Positions 1-12,286 of a DNA stretch of 64,000 nucleotides are shown here, piece after piece (positions within the stretch are counted from its first letter, which is position 1; every line of letters begins with the position of its first letter). Under the pieces are notes generated by a model. The model was not told where the DNA came from. It was given only the letters and a program-made list of their open reading frames with translations, and made no database searches. The DNA lies in assembly GCA_000469685.2 (NCBI GenBank), contig LS997564.1:10080591-10144590 (forward strand), read 5' to 3'. The DNA comes from Haemonchus contortus. Its lineage: Eukaryota; Nematoda; Chromadorea; Rhabditida; Trichostrongylidae. Position numbers and translations under genes: made by a program.

Positions 1-1238
1 ATTGCGCGCGAAGAGCGTGACACGCCGTTCGGTAGAAGATGCCAGACCCGATAACAGGCCTAGTTTCGGAGCTCAGGTATAATGGGCATGCAGTCGCTGT
101 CTTTTAACGTGCATCGGTAAAGGCGGAGGTAGGGCAGGTAAGGCAATTTTTTGATGACCATTAGACCAGGATGTCTATCGGGTAGATCTCACGGGACGTG
201 AAAAGAACACCAGGATGACCGTCAACCTGATGGTCAGTTTTTTTAAGGGATGCTTTAATCGAGAGGAACGATTTGCCTTGTGTCCCAGGGATGGTTTATC
301 ACACTGGACTACCAGGACTCGTGACAGGGACGGTTGAAGACCCTACTGCGCAGACTCAAGCGAATCGATGACTGTAGGTGGTACAGATGCTAACGACGAG
401 CGGCCTGCCATGGCCTAACTTGGGAGCTGAGCAGTGAACACCGCAAAAAACTAACCGTACCTTAAGATGATCTCTTTGTTTTCTAGAGGACATCCACGAC
501 ACCTTCATACTTTCTTCCCTTTTACTTTACCAGAAGCATTCGAGGGAATCGATATGTGGTTTGTGGCCGAACTCCGCCCTTGTGATGAACCCAGCATCGA
601 CCATGCCACAGCTCGAGACTTTGATTTGCTGCGGGCAGTCCCGGACAAGCCAAAGTTTCGTCACTCGGGTTCATCCAGTGTTGTTTTCTGCTGACATCCT
701 TTCCCCATCGAATAGGTGAATCAACTTATTATTAGACGTGAAATTACGGTCATCGCTCATATTACGCAATTGCACGAAATGACTCAGACTATGGTCACGG
801 GACAATTGTCAACTATGGCTCCTCTCGCAGCTGGAGTCCATACGGAAAAGTAGTCTCGCTTACGCAACTGGAAAGGGTAGAGGCAGCGTGTGCACTCTGG
901 AGCGCGCAGACAGTAAGGCAAAACGGCTGAGTCAGCCGACTGTCGATTGACAAGGGCCCTCAGACCACAAAGTGCTTTTGGGTGGGACAGCCGTGGAACC
1001 GTTTTACCGATTAATCGGCTGTATCTGTTCTTCTAAAACTCGTTCCCTTATTCCTTAGTTCCTTTCTCCCGAACGTTTTTCAGACACCCTTTTGACTACA
1101 ACGGTTTCTCTCTACATTACCTGAAAATCAATTTTTTTTTTGACGTTTGACTTCGTTGTTCCTTACCATTGCTGTTAGGAACCAGGTGACAGTTTCGATT
1201 TTATTAATTGTTTTCATATTTAGGTTATTGTGACAATA
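1..1238. other. Upstream intergenic sequence
   Basis: No exon with homology or a well-phased splice structure was found. A 75-codon open frame at 467-694 has no recognisable motif and is probably chance. The last part is AT-rich, as expected upstream of a nematode gene. A TTTCATATTTAG acceptor-like sequence ends at 1223, just before the first start codon of the next gene. Confidence 0.5.
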
Positions 1239-3784
1239 ATGGATTCGAAGCAAGGCCCTTTCAAGGTGATTTTCCCAGGATCAACATTGTGTCATCAAAC
1301 CTTGGGGTTAATTCGTGGTTTGAATTTTCCTTTTGATATTATGTGGAGCTGTTCTTTGGAAAGATGAGGGCTCTTTCAGAAAAAAAGATAGAGGCACAAG
1401 AACTCGTCCTTTTTGAGGTGATCGGCGTGAGATCGGGGTTCGACGTGGTTTTTTATTTATCTTCTGCGCGTATTAGTACCTAGTGTCCTGAACCCTCAGG
1501 AGGTCGTCTTTAACGAATTTGTAATTTTTGCTCAAATTTGAACCAAGCCTTGACTGGGAACCGGAAGTGATGCTACCTGTTGTCTAGACTTTAGATATCG
1601 GGGTTTTGCTTAGCGCATTCTTGGATGGGGCCATTATTTCTTAACATAATCAGTGCTTTCTTGCGATTAGAATTAATTTTACTACATCTTGTCGTCTTCA
1701 GGATAAAGGAAGCAATTCAAACTTCCTAGCGGGAACGATCACAACTTGATAGTTTCCCGATTTCATAGGGAGCGAGAGTGTAGGTTGGGTAATTAGTCCC
1801 ATTATTATGAAACCAGTCCTTCAAGTAATCATGAATCATGATCGCTTTGACGATGCCCACCATTGCGGAACATTCAATGCCTCATGCTAGTCTCTGAGTC
1901 TCTTTAATATGCTTTTCTACTTAGTTCCTTCACGTACTTCCTCTGATTACTGTTTTTACATGGATACATGGAGGGTATCACTGAGATCAGCACTGTTTTC
2001 TCTTTTCTTCATTTTTTTTTAGTTTCTTAACTAGACTCAAGTACGGAAGGGACGGCGAGTTGAATGTATTTTAAATTTCGCCTCAATCCGAAGTAATCGT
2101 ATCACTCACCTTTGGTGCTTCCCTCCCCCCTCCCCCTCCCCTCCGAGGCCATTCCGTTGACTGAAGATGCACAGGAGCCCGCAGATGGCTGGTGCCCATC
2201 CTCCAGTTCCTCTAACACACTGTTTGTGTTATATGGAGTAACACCTTAGTTCCTTGTTATACCAGCCCTGTTAGTATCCCATTTGGCCCCGACCTCTGGT
2301 GCTTATCGTTTCACTCAAAGCCCGAGAACGGTCATCGATTACAGTTGAAAGTTTTTGGTCGTGTTAAACCACTTCTGTTGACTGAAGATGTACGGTGTCG
2401 CAAAAGTTGACCAGTGGTGGACGAGTTCTCTGTGTCTGTGCATTAGAACGTGACTGAAAAAGAGTTTTGAAAAGTTAACCATAATGTCAAAATATTTGTG
2501 CACAAATTTCAATTTATCAACAGGCATTCTTCGGAAATCTTCCCTTCGATGGAGTTCAAGGTGACATTGAACAAATCCTGAAACACGTAGGATTTACGGA
2601 AGAGGAGGTGTGTGCAAAGTTTGTTCTCATCTGTTTCAACAAAATCTATTTTTTGGGGCAAAAAAATTGGTAGGTAGTCGATTATCTGAGCAAATGCATC
2701 TCCCTATGGTTATTTGCCATAAGCAGGCGCGCCATATGGGCATTACATTTTGCGTATTTTGGCATCTACGCAATGAGGTGTGTGTTTGACTTTCCTATAG
2801 GAGACGAGGGTCGATAATTCTTTCAGAAAGATGTGCGCTACCCATTTCCTGCTTTCAGTGGTAGGAGCGTCCCTATGTATGTTTCTACCAAGCCAACTCC
2901 ACTTTCTGAATGAGCGTTAGCCCGCCTTAAAAAGTGCTTACCAGACGAGCTGTACATTTTTTATTCATTTTTATAGACGACCAAGTACCCCAGCTTCATA
3001 TGTAGGCTTTTTTTCTGGAGTAGGCTTAAAGAACTTCTAGTGTAAAGCGCGCACCTTTCCTCTGATGTCACAATGTGATGCGGAAAATTTTTGTTCAAAG
3101 TTTTTTTGCTCAATTCTTTTACTATCGTATCACATTTCTTAGATACGCCTAATCCATATCCGTATGGTTCGTGATCGCGAAACAGATAAATTCAAAGGAT
3201 TCGCCTACGTCGAATTCAACAGTGCCAAAGATTTGGAGAAGGTTTTGGAGTGGGATGGCGTGGTAAATTTCTTTTGAATTGAAGCCATACTTAACAAGCG
3301 AACTACGTTTATAGCAAGGATGAACGATCATGATCCCGTTGAAGGAATTTGCGGGTCGTCCACTCAAGATAGACGTTGCGTCGCAAAGGCCAGGAGGTGA
3401 TCGAAACAATCGTGGAAGGGGTGGCCGAGGAGGTGGAGGCGGATGGACCTCGGTTGATCAACGTTCTGGGCGTGGTCAAGGTGGCGGTTATGGTGGTCGT
3501 GGAGGTCGTTCCCGTTACGGTCATTCGGAGCGCGGTCATGACGATGAGGTTGAGATTGGTTGGTGATGCTTTTATACTAACCTGTCTTTCTCTTTTTCTG
3601 TATTCATCATCACTATACTAACTAAAAAACCTTTTACAATTCGCTTTTATTCTCAGTGGAACATCCCGAACGTCCACGCCTAGTCCTGAAGCCACGTACA
3701 ACTGATCCTGCAGAACTGGAGGCAAAACGAAAGCGAGAGGCCGAGGAGGAAGCTGCGCGCCGTGCAAAGCTGTTCCAGGCCTAG
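1239..3784 (+). CDS. drr-2: eIF4H-like RNA-recognition-motif protein (DRR-2 type)
   Basis: Five exons, 1239-1265, 2524-2607, 3143-3262, 3345-3558 and 3657-3784, join in phase into 190 residues. The single RRM carries RNP2 AFFGNLPF and RNP1 KGFAYVEF. An RGG/glycine-rich stretch (GRGGRGGGGGW) follows, and the C-terminus has PERPRLVLKPRTT and a basic-acidic helix ending KLFQA. This order, especially RPRLVLKPRT, is characteristic of eIF4H, which stimulates the eIF4A helicase during translation initiation; C. elegans DRR-2 is the counterpart. The human protein is about 230-250 residues, so this one is short. The nine-codon first exon (MDSKQGPFK) is chosen because it is in phase and lies 15 nt after an acceptor-like TTTAG; it is the least certain part. 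The acceptor at 3344 is a weak TTGAAG, but it is the one that restores the RRM length and avoids an in-frame TGA at 3321-3323. AATAAA lies at 3901-3906. Confidence 0.85.
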
Positions 3785-4802
3785 GCTCCAAGGTGACTTC
3801 CAGTTTTTTTGAATCAAATAATGGATTCTAAGGGTACAAAATGTGCTTCCTATATTATTCCTTATCTTGGCCACTAACAAATGCTAATTACCAATTAGTA
3901 AATAAATTCAGCAATCGGATGTACTCTTTTGAAGTGGTTTTGTTGCTCTTATCTTTTTTAACGTAGGATAATATAGCCCGGTTTCAATTCTAATCTTACT
4001 TGCGCCTGTGGTTAATTGACAGTGAATGTGTTGCGGTAACTTGTTCTCAACTTCATTCGACATTTAGCTTGTTACTAGTTTACTGCTCGATCAAATTCCG
4101 TTACCCACTTTCATACTGCAGCTTACGATTTTTCTCCATTCACTGGGAATTGCGTTATTTAGTGTTGACCGATACTGATTAGATTTTATCACTTTTATTT
4201 AGCTGTGCCACATGAGTTCATGCCTATTTGAAATGTAAACTTCCTTAAATTACAGTGAAATGTATTAGCACGACTGAATGGCGAGTATTCTGTTTAGATT
4301 GTTGTAGTATTCGTGTCATTTCTTGGCTCGAATTTCTTTAGCTGTTGGTAGCTTAATCGATTATCTCATTTCAGCTCATAACGCATTGAGTATGTTCTAT
4401 AAATTACCATTGTCTGTGCACATTTTTATGATTTCACTGGTATACCTCTCTGGTACCTGTGAGAGTTTTTAAATTAAGGTGGCTTACTGTTAGAGTTTAC
4501 CGGCACTTGTTTGTGTTTTTCTCGAATGTCATGCCGGTACTTGTATTTCAGGTTATGGATTCTGTGTGTTCATGTTTTCAATTGATTCTTATAAGAGCGT
4601 TTAATAAATATTTATGTTACCCTGTTTAGCGTTTCGTACAAATGTTGTTATCAGCTGTATTAGATAATGAAAAATGTTCGGCCTATTCTCTCCTCTGATA
4701 AAAATGCCACTCACATCGAAGTACTTATTTCGATGGCACTGCTTGAAGAAACAAATACATCGTTGTTTTCCAGAAAGTAGACTTCCAAGTTCAGGTGTTG
4801 TG
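3785..4802. other. 3' end of the drr-2-like gene and intergenic spacer
   Basis: An AATAAA polyadenylation signal at 3901-3906 follows the stop by about 120 nt. The rest is AT-rich with no coding signal. A TTTTCCAG acceptor ends at 4773, 29 nt before the next start codon, and is probably a trans-splice site. Confidence 0.5.
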
Positions 4803-7015
4803 ATGGTTTCTGAGGCGGACGTACTGGAAAGGGTTTCGGAGAAGCTCAAACCGAGTCACTTGGTAACTCGTTACTTCAAACTTTTTTAATTTTTGCTTAT
4901 GTCTGACAAAAATGTGTAGAGAACTGAAGACATATGTCACTGAACTAATTGGGCGCAGAAAAAATGGACAATCACACAGAAAATACTTGCGAGACAAGGC
5001 CTAAAAAGAACCTCATTATGTGGAAGTCTTTACATTTATTTCCACGTGCGGCTTTCTATGAACCTCGTCATAATTGTTCTAACACTGAGTTGTTTTCTTG
5101 AACTTTTCACGAGGTTAGAGAGGTGACGACTCTGTAGAGTCGCCTTCTTCAGAGCCTGAAAGATCATAACAATGGGTCCGATCAAACGACTCCACTGTCC
5201 CACTGAAGTTCGAAATCTCCAGGGCACGCAAGTTATTGAAAGGAGAACCACTTACTATAGCTTTACGTTCAGCTTAAAGGTTTCATGATTTCTTTCTGTC
5301 AGTGGTGTATAGGTACGATCCACGTACAGTGATCCTAACACATCTTCGTTCGCAAGCGTGTTTCTTATTTTTCATGAGCTTCGTGCTCTGGCTTAAATCG
5401 AACGACCATGCTTTTGATTTTGCGGCTTTAGATGATGGCTCGAGAGTAGGCCTGATGACTGATGGTTTTGCTCCTCAAAAAGAAGATACATTCATATATG
5501 CACTCTGGGCAATAAGATTAGAGCAGACTATCAAAGTGAACGTTTTTTTTTTCGAAGTTTCTCAGCTAGAATTTGTTAAATGACGTATCAAGGGACTCTC
5601 AGGGGCAGAGAACTTTCCCTGGTTTCTTCCTAATGTTCATGCCTTATGAAAAGGGTAGGGTGTAGTTGGATCAGTCTAGGTTGACGTCTTCGGTGGGAGC
5701 CCTGATTGAATGGCATCTAACAGAGGTGAGAAGGAACCTTTCTAATGTGAGCCTGTAGCAACTTTCAGTAGGAGTTGTTTCTGTCTTCTATTTGAAAATG
5801 TTCCCATTCACTATTTCCGATTTCATTTTTTCCTCATATTACATCTATTCATTCAAGGCATCATCTGAACTTGATAACCTGAATGAATTTCTAACTTTTC
5901 CATTCTCTAAATTTTCCCTATTTGTGGGTGGGATGATAACAGCGAGAGTATACATAGAGCGACCGCTAGCCTAACCTTTGGTGATTTTTGATAAAAATAG
6001 CTGCAGTTAGTCAATGGCAAAAGCTGACTTGCAGTGAGCTCACTGAACTTTACCAAACCAGTTGTTAATCTCCCTTTTCAAGACAGTGTGGATGAGAGCG
6101 TCAAGTGACAGTGTGGATGAGAGCGTCAAGTTACGAGGTTCACACTATGAAACAGTCACCTTGAACCAACGCTCCCTAGTTACGAGATTTCTCGACAGAG
6201 CAATAACACCTCTATCTTAGTAACTTGATCAAAATGCACGCTCGTAGCCAGAACGTCCTTGATGTTTCTATTACAGGAAACCTAACTTCGGCAGAATGGA
6301 TTGTCTTCAATCTATTTCATGTTGATTAGAGCAGCGAATTTCATAGTTAGACCTAACAATGAGTTTTTCCAGTGCGCCAGCGGGTGACTTTTTTCCTCCT
6401 TAACTTCAGATTGGAAGAAGCTACTCATTTCTATTTACTCAATACAACTGATGCTTTTTTGTAAAGTTGATGATCCTCAAACCTTGTTTTTAGGAGGTCA
6501 AAGACCTTTCGGATGGTTGTGGTGCGAAGTTTCTCATCGTTGTGGTATCCGACGCTTTCATCGGGAAGCGAGTCATAGAATGCCACAGGTACAGCTTTGA
6601 AGAGTACTTATATTTATTTTTTTATTTTTTAGTTTTATTTGTTTATTTATTATCGGACGCAGAATATGCCAGAACTTAGCTTCAAAGGCCCATGCACACC
6701 AAGTGAGAACTAGAAGAACCGAAAAAGTCATATCACTCATTTGTCATCGTAAATACTTGTAGGAGTTACCAAATTAGTAACATCTTGAGTACTCGCTTTT
6801 ATCGTTATCATTGGATTCAACTCAAAGAAAACCTTGTTTTTGTTATGACTCGGAAGTATCCTGATTGTGAGATAGTAAAGTTCCAAGCCTAACTCAAAGT
6901 GTTCTTCAGACTTGTTCAAGACTCAATCGCTGATATCATGCCACAAATCCACGCAGTAACGATACAGCCCTATACTTTGGAGAAGTGGAAGGCTGCAAAG
7001 AAATCTGATGATTGA
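4803..7015 (+). CDS. BOLA2: BolA-like protein, BOLA2 type
   Basis: Three exons, 4803-4862, 6494-6588 and 6910-7015, join in phase to 86 residues, the same length as human BOLA2. The exons read MVSEADVLERVSEKLKPSHL, then EVKDLSDGCGAKF...VIECHR, then LVQDSIADIMPQIHAVTIQP and a tail TLEKWKAAKKSDD. The family signatures are present: the helix after the start, the SDGCGAKF strand with a conserved Cys, and the IHA motif with the conserved His. In this family the Cys and His help hold a [2Fe-2S] cluster shared with a monothiol glutaredoxin, so the likely role is cytosolic Fe-S trafficking and iron sensing. Intron 1 is 1.6 kb and holds a perfect 25-bp tandem duplication. AATAAA is at 7261-7266. The start is the first in-frame ATG after the acceptor at 4773. 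Confidence 0.9.
6082..6131. repeat. 25-bp perfect tandem duplication in the bolA intron
   Basis: A unit beginning GACAGTGTGGATGAGAGCG occurs twice back to back with no mismatch. Perfect identity suggests a recent slippage event. It lies in intron 1 and affects no exon. Confidence 0.9.
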
Positions 7016-8356
7016 CTCTTTCTGCTTCATATGACGTTCTTGCTAAAGAATCCCTGCATGCCATACTCGTATTTTTCTTAATTTGCTATTATTTACTTTT
7101 TTCACACTCACATATAGTGACCAATTCGCTCAGGATGTCGAAAAAGAGCTCTCTCGAGGTGCTGACCAATCGTCCGCCATGATTAATATAGATCTGAGAA
7201 AACAATCATGTTTGTTGCTAATCCAGGCTGTAAGAGGTTTTATGTTTTAATTTAATAAGTAATAAATCATTTTCAATGTTTGCGGTTGTCTGATTAAAAC
7301 ATAATAAATTAGAGTTGTTTTCATTGAGTTTGACAGAGATATTCTATAATGCGTTTTGTTCCATGCCATACTTTATAGTACATATTGGCCCGTGCAGTAC
7401 CCGGTCCATGAGTCAAGCTGCTGAATTTTGATCCCTCTCACTGATAAAATCATGGTAGATTTTTAGTAGTAGGCTACATTAACACCGCCAATCTCCGAAT
7501 AATCATGTGACCAACCGTAAGATCCTACTTAGTGTTGAATAATTCCATGTCGAGTGTTTTTTTCACTTCTAGAGTGCAAAACCTAATTGTAAGTTTGTAG
7601 ACGTACCTCCATCCATGCGCCACTACTGTATAAATTACTTTTCGACAATGGAAAAGAGCATGTTGTGTTAGATTTGTTCAAGAAAAATAGAAAAACTGTT
7701 TGTGGATAATTGTGTGCCCGTTATAACCTCGTACCCCTGTGCTTCAGCGTTTGTGTAGAAGTCATGATAGCTGCTCAAAATGCATAGATCACGCATGGGT
7801 AGAAAGGATGCCGACGCGCAGCGTCGCCTCAAAATGCGCAGGACATTCTGCAGGTTTCTGGCGTAGCCGTCATGTGTGGTTCGTGATGTATTTCATTAAT
7901 CCATGAATTATTGCAACCATGTAATTCAAAACCTTGACTCCATAAGTAAAGCTCGTACAGGTCACAATTATCGCTGGACCGTGTAATTTTTTGGCTTGGG
8001 TAATCCAGTTAGTGTCAGCAAATGCATCGTATAGCTCACAAACGTAGTTCTTCGGTTTTCCTGATTCCTAAGTTCGCGACTTCTAACACCAGGAAATGCT
8101 TTCCAATAGGATATCCTCAACAAAGATCCTCCTTTGAGTGTGGAGTGTCCTGCCCAAAAAAACGGTAATGTCGGGAAAATGCTAACCAAAGTCGCCTTGT
8201 CCATATAGGGCTGCCTCGCCTGCACCTGCCTCGCTTAGCAGTGTTGAGATTCTTCACCTTTAAATCAAGGTTAAAGGGTCCTAACACAACTAGCTGGTAC
8301 CCCCACCTAAATGGCTTAATTGAGGTGTTCAGACATGCGTCAGCTGAGGCACAGTT
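7016..8356. other. Intergenic sequence without supported genes
   Basis: Holds the 3' untranslated region of the bolA gene (AATAAA at 7261-7266) and non-coding sequence. A short hairpin-capable GACGCGCAGCGTCG is present near 7812. The minus-strand open frame at 7968-8225 shows no family motif. Confidence 0.45.
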
Positions 8357-8450
8357 TTTCGTCTACAGCCTTTTCCAGTTGTTGGTCGGTCAGATCGTCG
8401 GCGATTTCATGCAGTAGAGCCTCCACCGACGGCCGGGAAATGTAACCGTT
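8357..8450 (-). pseudogene. Troponin-C fragment, inverted copy
   Basis: Read on the minus strand this encodes NGYISRPSVEALLHEIADD followed by LTDQQLEKAVDE. This is the third-to-fourth EF-hand linker of nematode troponin C (PAT-10 type) without a stop. It is an inverted, diverged copy of 8764-8857. Both copies lose similarity right after the codons for AVDE, at GACGAAA. The fragment is too short to act alone; the minus-strand open frame around it continues into the other copy in antisense. Confidence 0.85.
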
Positions 8451-8467
8451 AGATGAAGATATCGAAG

Positions 8468-8860
8468 AGAAGAGATCTTGGCTGAAACTGACGGCGAACA
8501 GATTGAAGAATACCAAAAACTCTTCGATGACTTCGATCGCGGAAAGCAGGGCCATATCATGGCCACCCAAATCGACCAGATTACGCGCGCTATGGAGCAG
8601 GGATTCGACGAGAAGACCCTTCATAAAATGATCCGTCATTCGATGCTGAAAAGCTGGAATTTAACGAATTATGTGCATTGGTATACACTATCGCCAGCAC
8701 CGTCGACAAGGATAACTTCAAAAAGAACTGAGAGACGCGTTCCAACTTTTCGACAAGGAAGGTAACGGTTACATTTCCCGGCCGATGCTGAAGGACTGCT
8801 GCACGAAATCGCTGGCGATCTGACCGACCAATAGCTGGAAGAGGCTGTAGACGAAACCCT
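8468..8860 (+). pseudogene. Troponin C (PAT-10-like) intronless pseudogene
   Basis: The frame from about 8468 reads EEILAETDGEQIEEYQKLFD, then DFDRGKQGHIMATQ and FDEKTLHKMIR, matching the N-terminal half of nematode body-wall troponin C. A frameshift near 8640 moves the match to the frame reading FDAEKLEFNELCALVYTIAS. That segment has lost the DGSG of an EF-hand calcium loop. A second shift near 8730 gives ELRDAFQLFDKEGNGYISRP, and a third leads to LLHEIAGDLTDQ, an in-frame TAG, then LEEAVDE. There are no introns and no fourth EF-hand. Lack of introns suggests a processed retrocopy, though I see no poly-A tail. It cannot make troponin C. Confidence 0.88.
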
Positions 8861-9070
8861 GGCGGCTGCCTCGAGCCAAGGCATGACTTGACAGAGGCGA
8901 CCTCGATGGCACGTTTTGACCCAGGCTTTCATCCTTCGTCCTACTGGTAACGTAAGTTTGGGGTTTTTCACCACATATTTTAATAGAATAAGTTCCCTTA
9001 ATGTTAATCTGGCATTGGTAGTCCAAACACGAGTTGTACTCCGCCAGAATTCTTTTTGCATCTTTTCAGA

Positions 9071-9160
9071 ATAATTTGCCGTCAAAGTGAGTTAATCATC
9101 ATACTGACAGCTTTGGTAGCTGCCATTATGATGATGAACTCACTTGGACGACAATTTAAT
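9071..9160. repeat. Near-perfect 90-bp hairpin (foldback/MITE-like)
   Basis: The arms 9071-9112 and 9118-9160 are inverted copies at roughly 85% identity by eye, joined by a loop of about five bases. The central match is AAGTGAGTT.ATCATCAT on one side and ATGATGAT.AACTCACTT on the other. It follows the troponin-C pseudogene by about 200 bp. It could be a tiny foldback element or a small-RNA precursor. Confidence 0.75.
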
Positions 9161-12140
9161 CTATCCAATTTAAAAACACCCAACTAGACCGAGATAGGGA
9201 GCGTGAGATGAAAAGCACACGGTTTCCGACGTTTGGCGTTGGTTATTCTTGTTTTGGGATGAGCTCTACTTCCATCTAGTAGCGTAGTACTTCCGCGATA
9301 GCATGCCACCGAGACAATGGCTTGAAAATAGGCAAGCGATGTACAAGTCGGTCCAAACGAACCTAGTACCAAATTATCAGACTCGAAGAGATGGATGGGA
9401 TGGTTGGTTTCAGCGGGTATCGCTTCTAAGTGGGATATTAGAGCGTGAGTATGGTAGCCGGCTTTGCGGTACATCTGGCGTTTGACATGTCGCTGGATTA
9501 ATTTGGTGCCGGTCAAAGAGTGGTTTCACCATTCGGGGATCTTATTTGCAGGCATGTAAAGAGGCTTGAACGGTTCTTTTTCTTCTTTTACAGTATTTCG
9601 TGACTTCCGAAAGTCTCACAAGGTTGACGATTTGTGGACAAAACTTCAGTTTCGGACGGGACTCAAACCCTTACTTGTCTTTTCAACCAGGGGACGAGTA
9701 ACTTTAGGGCGCTCATACCTTCTGACATGTACTAACATGAGCCAATCGCCCGCGGCATGTCAAATGCCATCTGGGCGGCGACGATTGCGACGTTGGCGAT
9801 TTTTGCTTCGCCTCTTTCTTATGGCACCCAAATTCTTTCTTCCATTCTTTCGTGAATTTCAGAGCAGCGAAGGCGGGATTGGAATGCGCCATGCATGTTC
9901 ACTACACCACTAATTGTTCGATTTTTTGGTCATACTTCGAAATGATATTGTATGAATTTCATAATGGGAGAAATCTGACGGAACTCAGCATGACATTCAT
10001 GTATCGAAAGGGTTTCTCAGTTGAAGAGGGATTTTGCGTAACAAAAGCTGGTTCTATGAAGGCCGAGGTTATAAGTACGGGTGTAGCGGCGTGAGCATGA
10101 CTGCATGTGAGCGCGCATGTGTTGTTGATACTGACATGTTTTTCTTCTCTTACATTTCCCTATCCTGCAATCTCCTAGCTACATCATCACAAGTTGGAAA
10201 TCGCCCCACCTGAAAGCGACAATCAACCATGAATTCACTGATGTTTCGAAAACGACACGGATTCATGAGGAAACCACTGCATAAATGTCATCATGCAGAA
10301 GGTATGTTCTGACATAGTCTGCTATTTTCGGTAGAAATTATAGCAAATGTATGACATGAGCGAAATTTTTTTACTGTATCTGGTAGTTTGGGATCGAAAT
10401 CGTAGCGGAGAACAGTTCCCTGTCACCATGTGAGCACTGAGCTAGCCATCGCGAGGAGGAGCAGCTGATCAGTTCATAGTTTACAGCGTTCTGACTATGA
10501 GGTTTATGACTTCAATAGTTCAACACAAGGTGAACCTGGTCAGGAGAAAAGAGCAGAGGAATGGCTGGTGAAGCTTCTTCCCTGCTAAAGACCGCCCTAT
10601 ACTTTAGCGAGCGATGTAAAGGGTGGCAAATTGAAATTGCATGGCTAGGAGTTTTTGATGCCGTTTTTGCGTATTTGCTCGGCCAACTGAATGTTTCCGC
10701 TTCACTAATGTAGACTGGATTGGTTTAGGATGGCTAAGACTTTTTTCATCATGTACTACTTATTCTTTCCACCACCAAAGATATATGATTCTGCTATATT
10801 ACAAAGGCAGGAGTCTACATGAAAGCAGTCTTGACAGCCTATACACCCAGCGATCGAGCAACCGTGACGATCTGTGTGGAAGCAAAATTCGAGATGCTCT
10901 AAACAAAATCGGAGTACAGCATGCCTTTTTGACCTGGAGTTCCATAGAATGTGGGCCATGTCTTGAGACGGAGAGATTTTTGGCAGGAACTTTCCGTACG
11001 ACGGTGCATCAGGCCCCTAGACGACAATTGTTCAAAATTGATGTCAGCAATTCCCAGAACCTCACGTGCTCCCATCCTAAAGTGAATGGGTATAAAGAAA
11101 GTTGAAGACCGAACTCTGCTCCACACACTAGCGGAACTTCGGTGAGTTAAGATGTTACAGCAAGAAACCAGACGTTGTGCACTTGAGAAAGGAATAGTTC
11201 CTTCATCAATATGGACTCTAGCAACTTCGAGTACTCGAATTATCTCCAATCAATCATTCTTATTTTCATCAGCCGCATCCCTTGGCTACTTTCTGTGAAA
11301 AAGAAATAATGAAGGTGGAGAATGACACCAAGTTGTAAGGAATGCTTTTATGTGACATCATGTTAGATTAGATTCTCACTTTCAGCACCTTTGAGTGTGA
11401 TCACTAACCCAGCATTGAAAAGCATATTGATGCTGAGAAAATTTTCGTGACGGCGAAACGCCTAGCTATTTCACTTGTGGTGTGTTCTGACACTTCAGCA
11501 ATACGGTTTGCTTCTGCTGCTTTCATTTTATCGATGAATCCCAAATGATTGAACTTCTCCCACATCTCAAGACTACATTCGCGGCCGCACCTACTCAGCT
11601 GAGCTCGAGTCCACCGACGGAGCAGCATTACTGTGACCGAGCAATGTGCTTGATGGAATGGGTTCGCAATAAATCAAATATGCCTCAATTAATACTTTCC
11701 AATTATGTTAACGATTGGTAACTGCAGTCCCAGTGATAGAAAGACATTGCCCACAGCCTATAAAATCCTAAACACTCTACTTTCGCCGAAATTTTTCGTA
11801 GAGTTAGTATTTGAATAGATTTTGTTGCGCCTGATGTCGAAATTGAGACAAAGGGTGGTCTCTCGTTGATTCAGAGTCTGAGAGGTGGCAATTTCCCAAT
11901 TTTTTCCCAAATTTTCGTGCTTTCGGGGCACCGTGCTCATTATCTCTTCCCACCTCACTTGTTCTCCAACAATGCAAAAGAAAGCTCTACTCTTCCCTCA
12001 TATTTTACTGGTTTCGTCAGTCCTTATCGTTCCTTATCGTCAACATTTATCATTTTCAGCCACCCATTAATGCCTCTTCCTGTCAACTAAATAAATGAAT
12101 AAATATATCATTTGCAATGTAAGCGCTGAACTCTTTTGGG

Positions 12141-12286
12141 GAAATTTGTCAAGAATTTTTGGTTTTCTTTCATGAAATCCCTTAGCATCCTTCATCAATT
12201 GTGAACTGGTCTGGAGAAATTTGTCGAGAATTTTGATTTTCCTTCATAACATCCTCTATCAGCCTTCATTAGTTGTGGCCCCTCCT
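12141..12286. repeat. 75-bp imperfect tandem duplication
   Basis: Two adjacent units start GAAATTTGTC.AGAATTTT and continue through a TTTTC.TTCAT stretch to CTTCAT.A.TTGTG. They are diverged by several substitutions and small indels, so the duplication is not recent. Confidence 0.65.

Noticed and set aside
8340..8639. 99-codon minus-strand frame with a troponin-C-like end
   Set aside because: Only its last third is troponin-C sense sequence; the first part is antisense of the other pseudogene copy, so it is a fusion by chance across inverted repeats.
11404..11628. Minus-strand frame with a helix-turn-helix-looking stretch (SEHTTSEIARRFAVTK)
   Set aside because: Too short and isolated, with no catalytic motif or inverted repeats nearby to support a transposase fragment.
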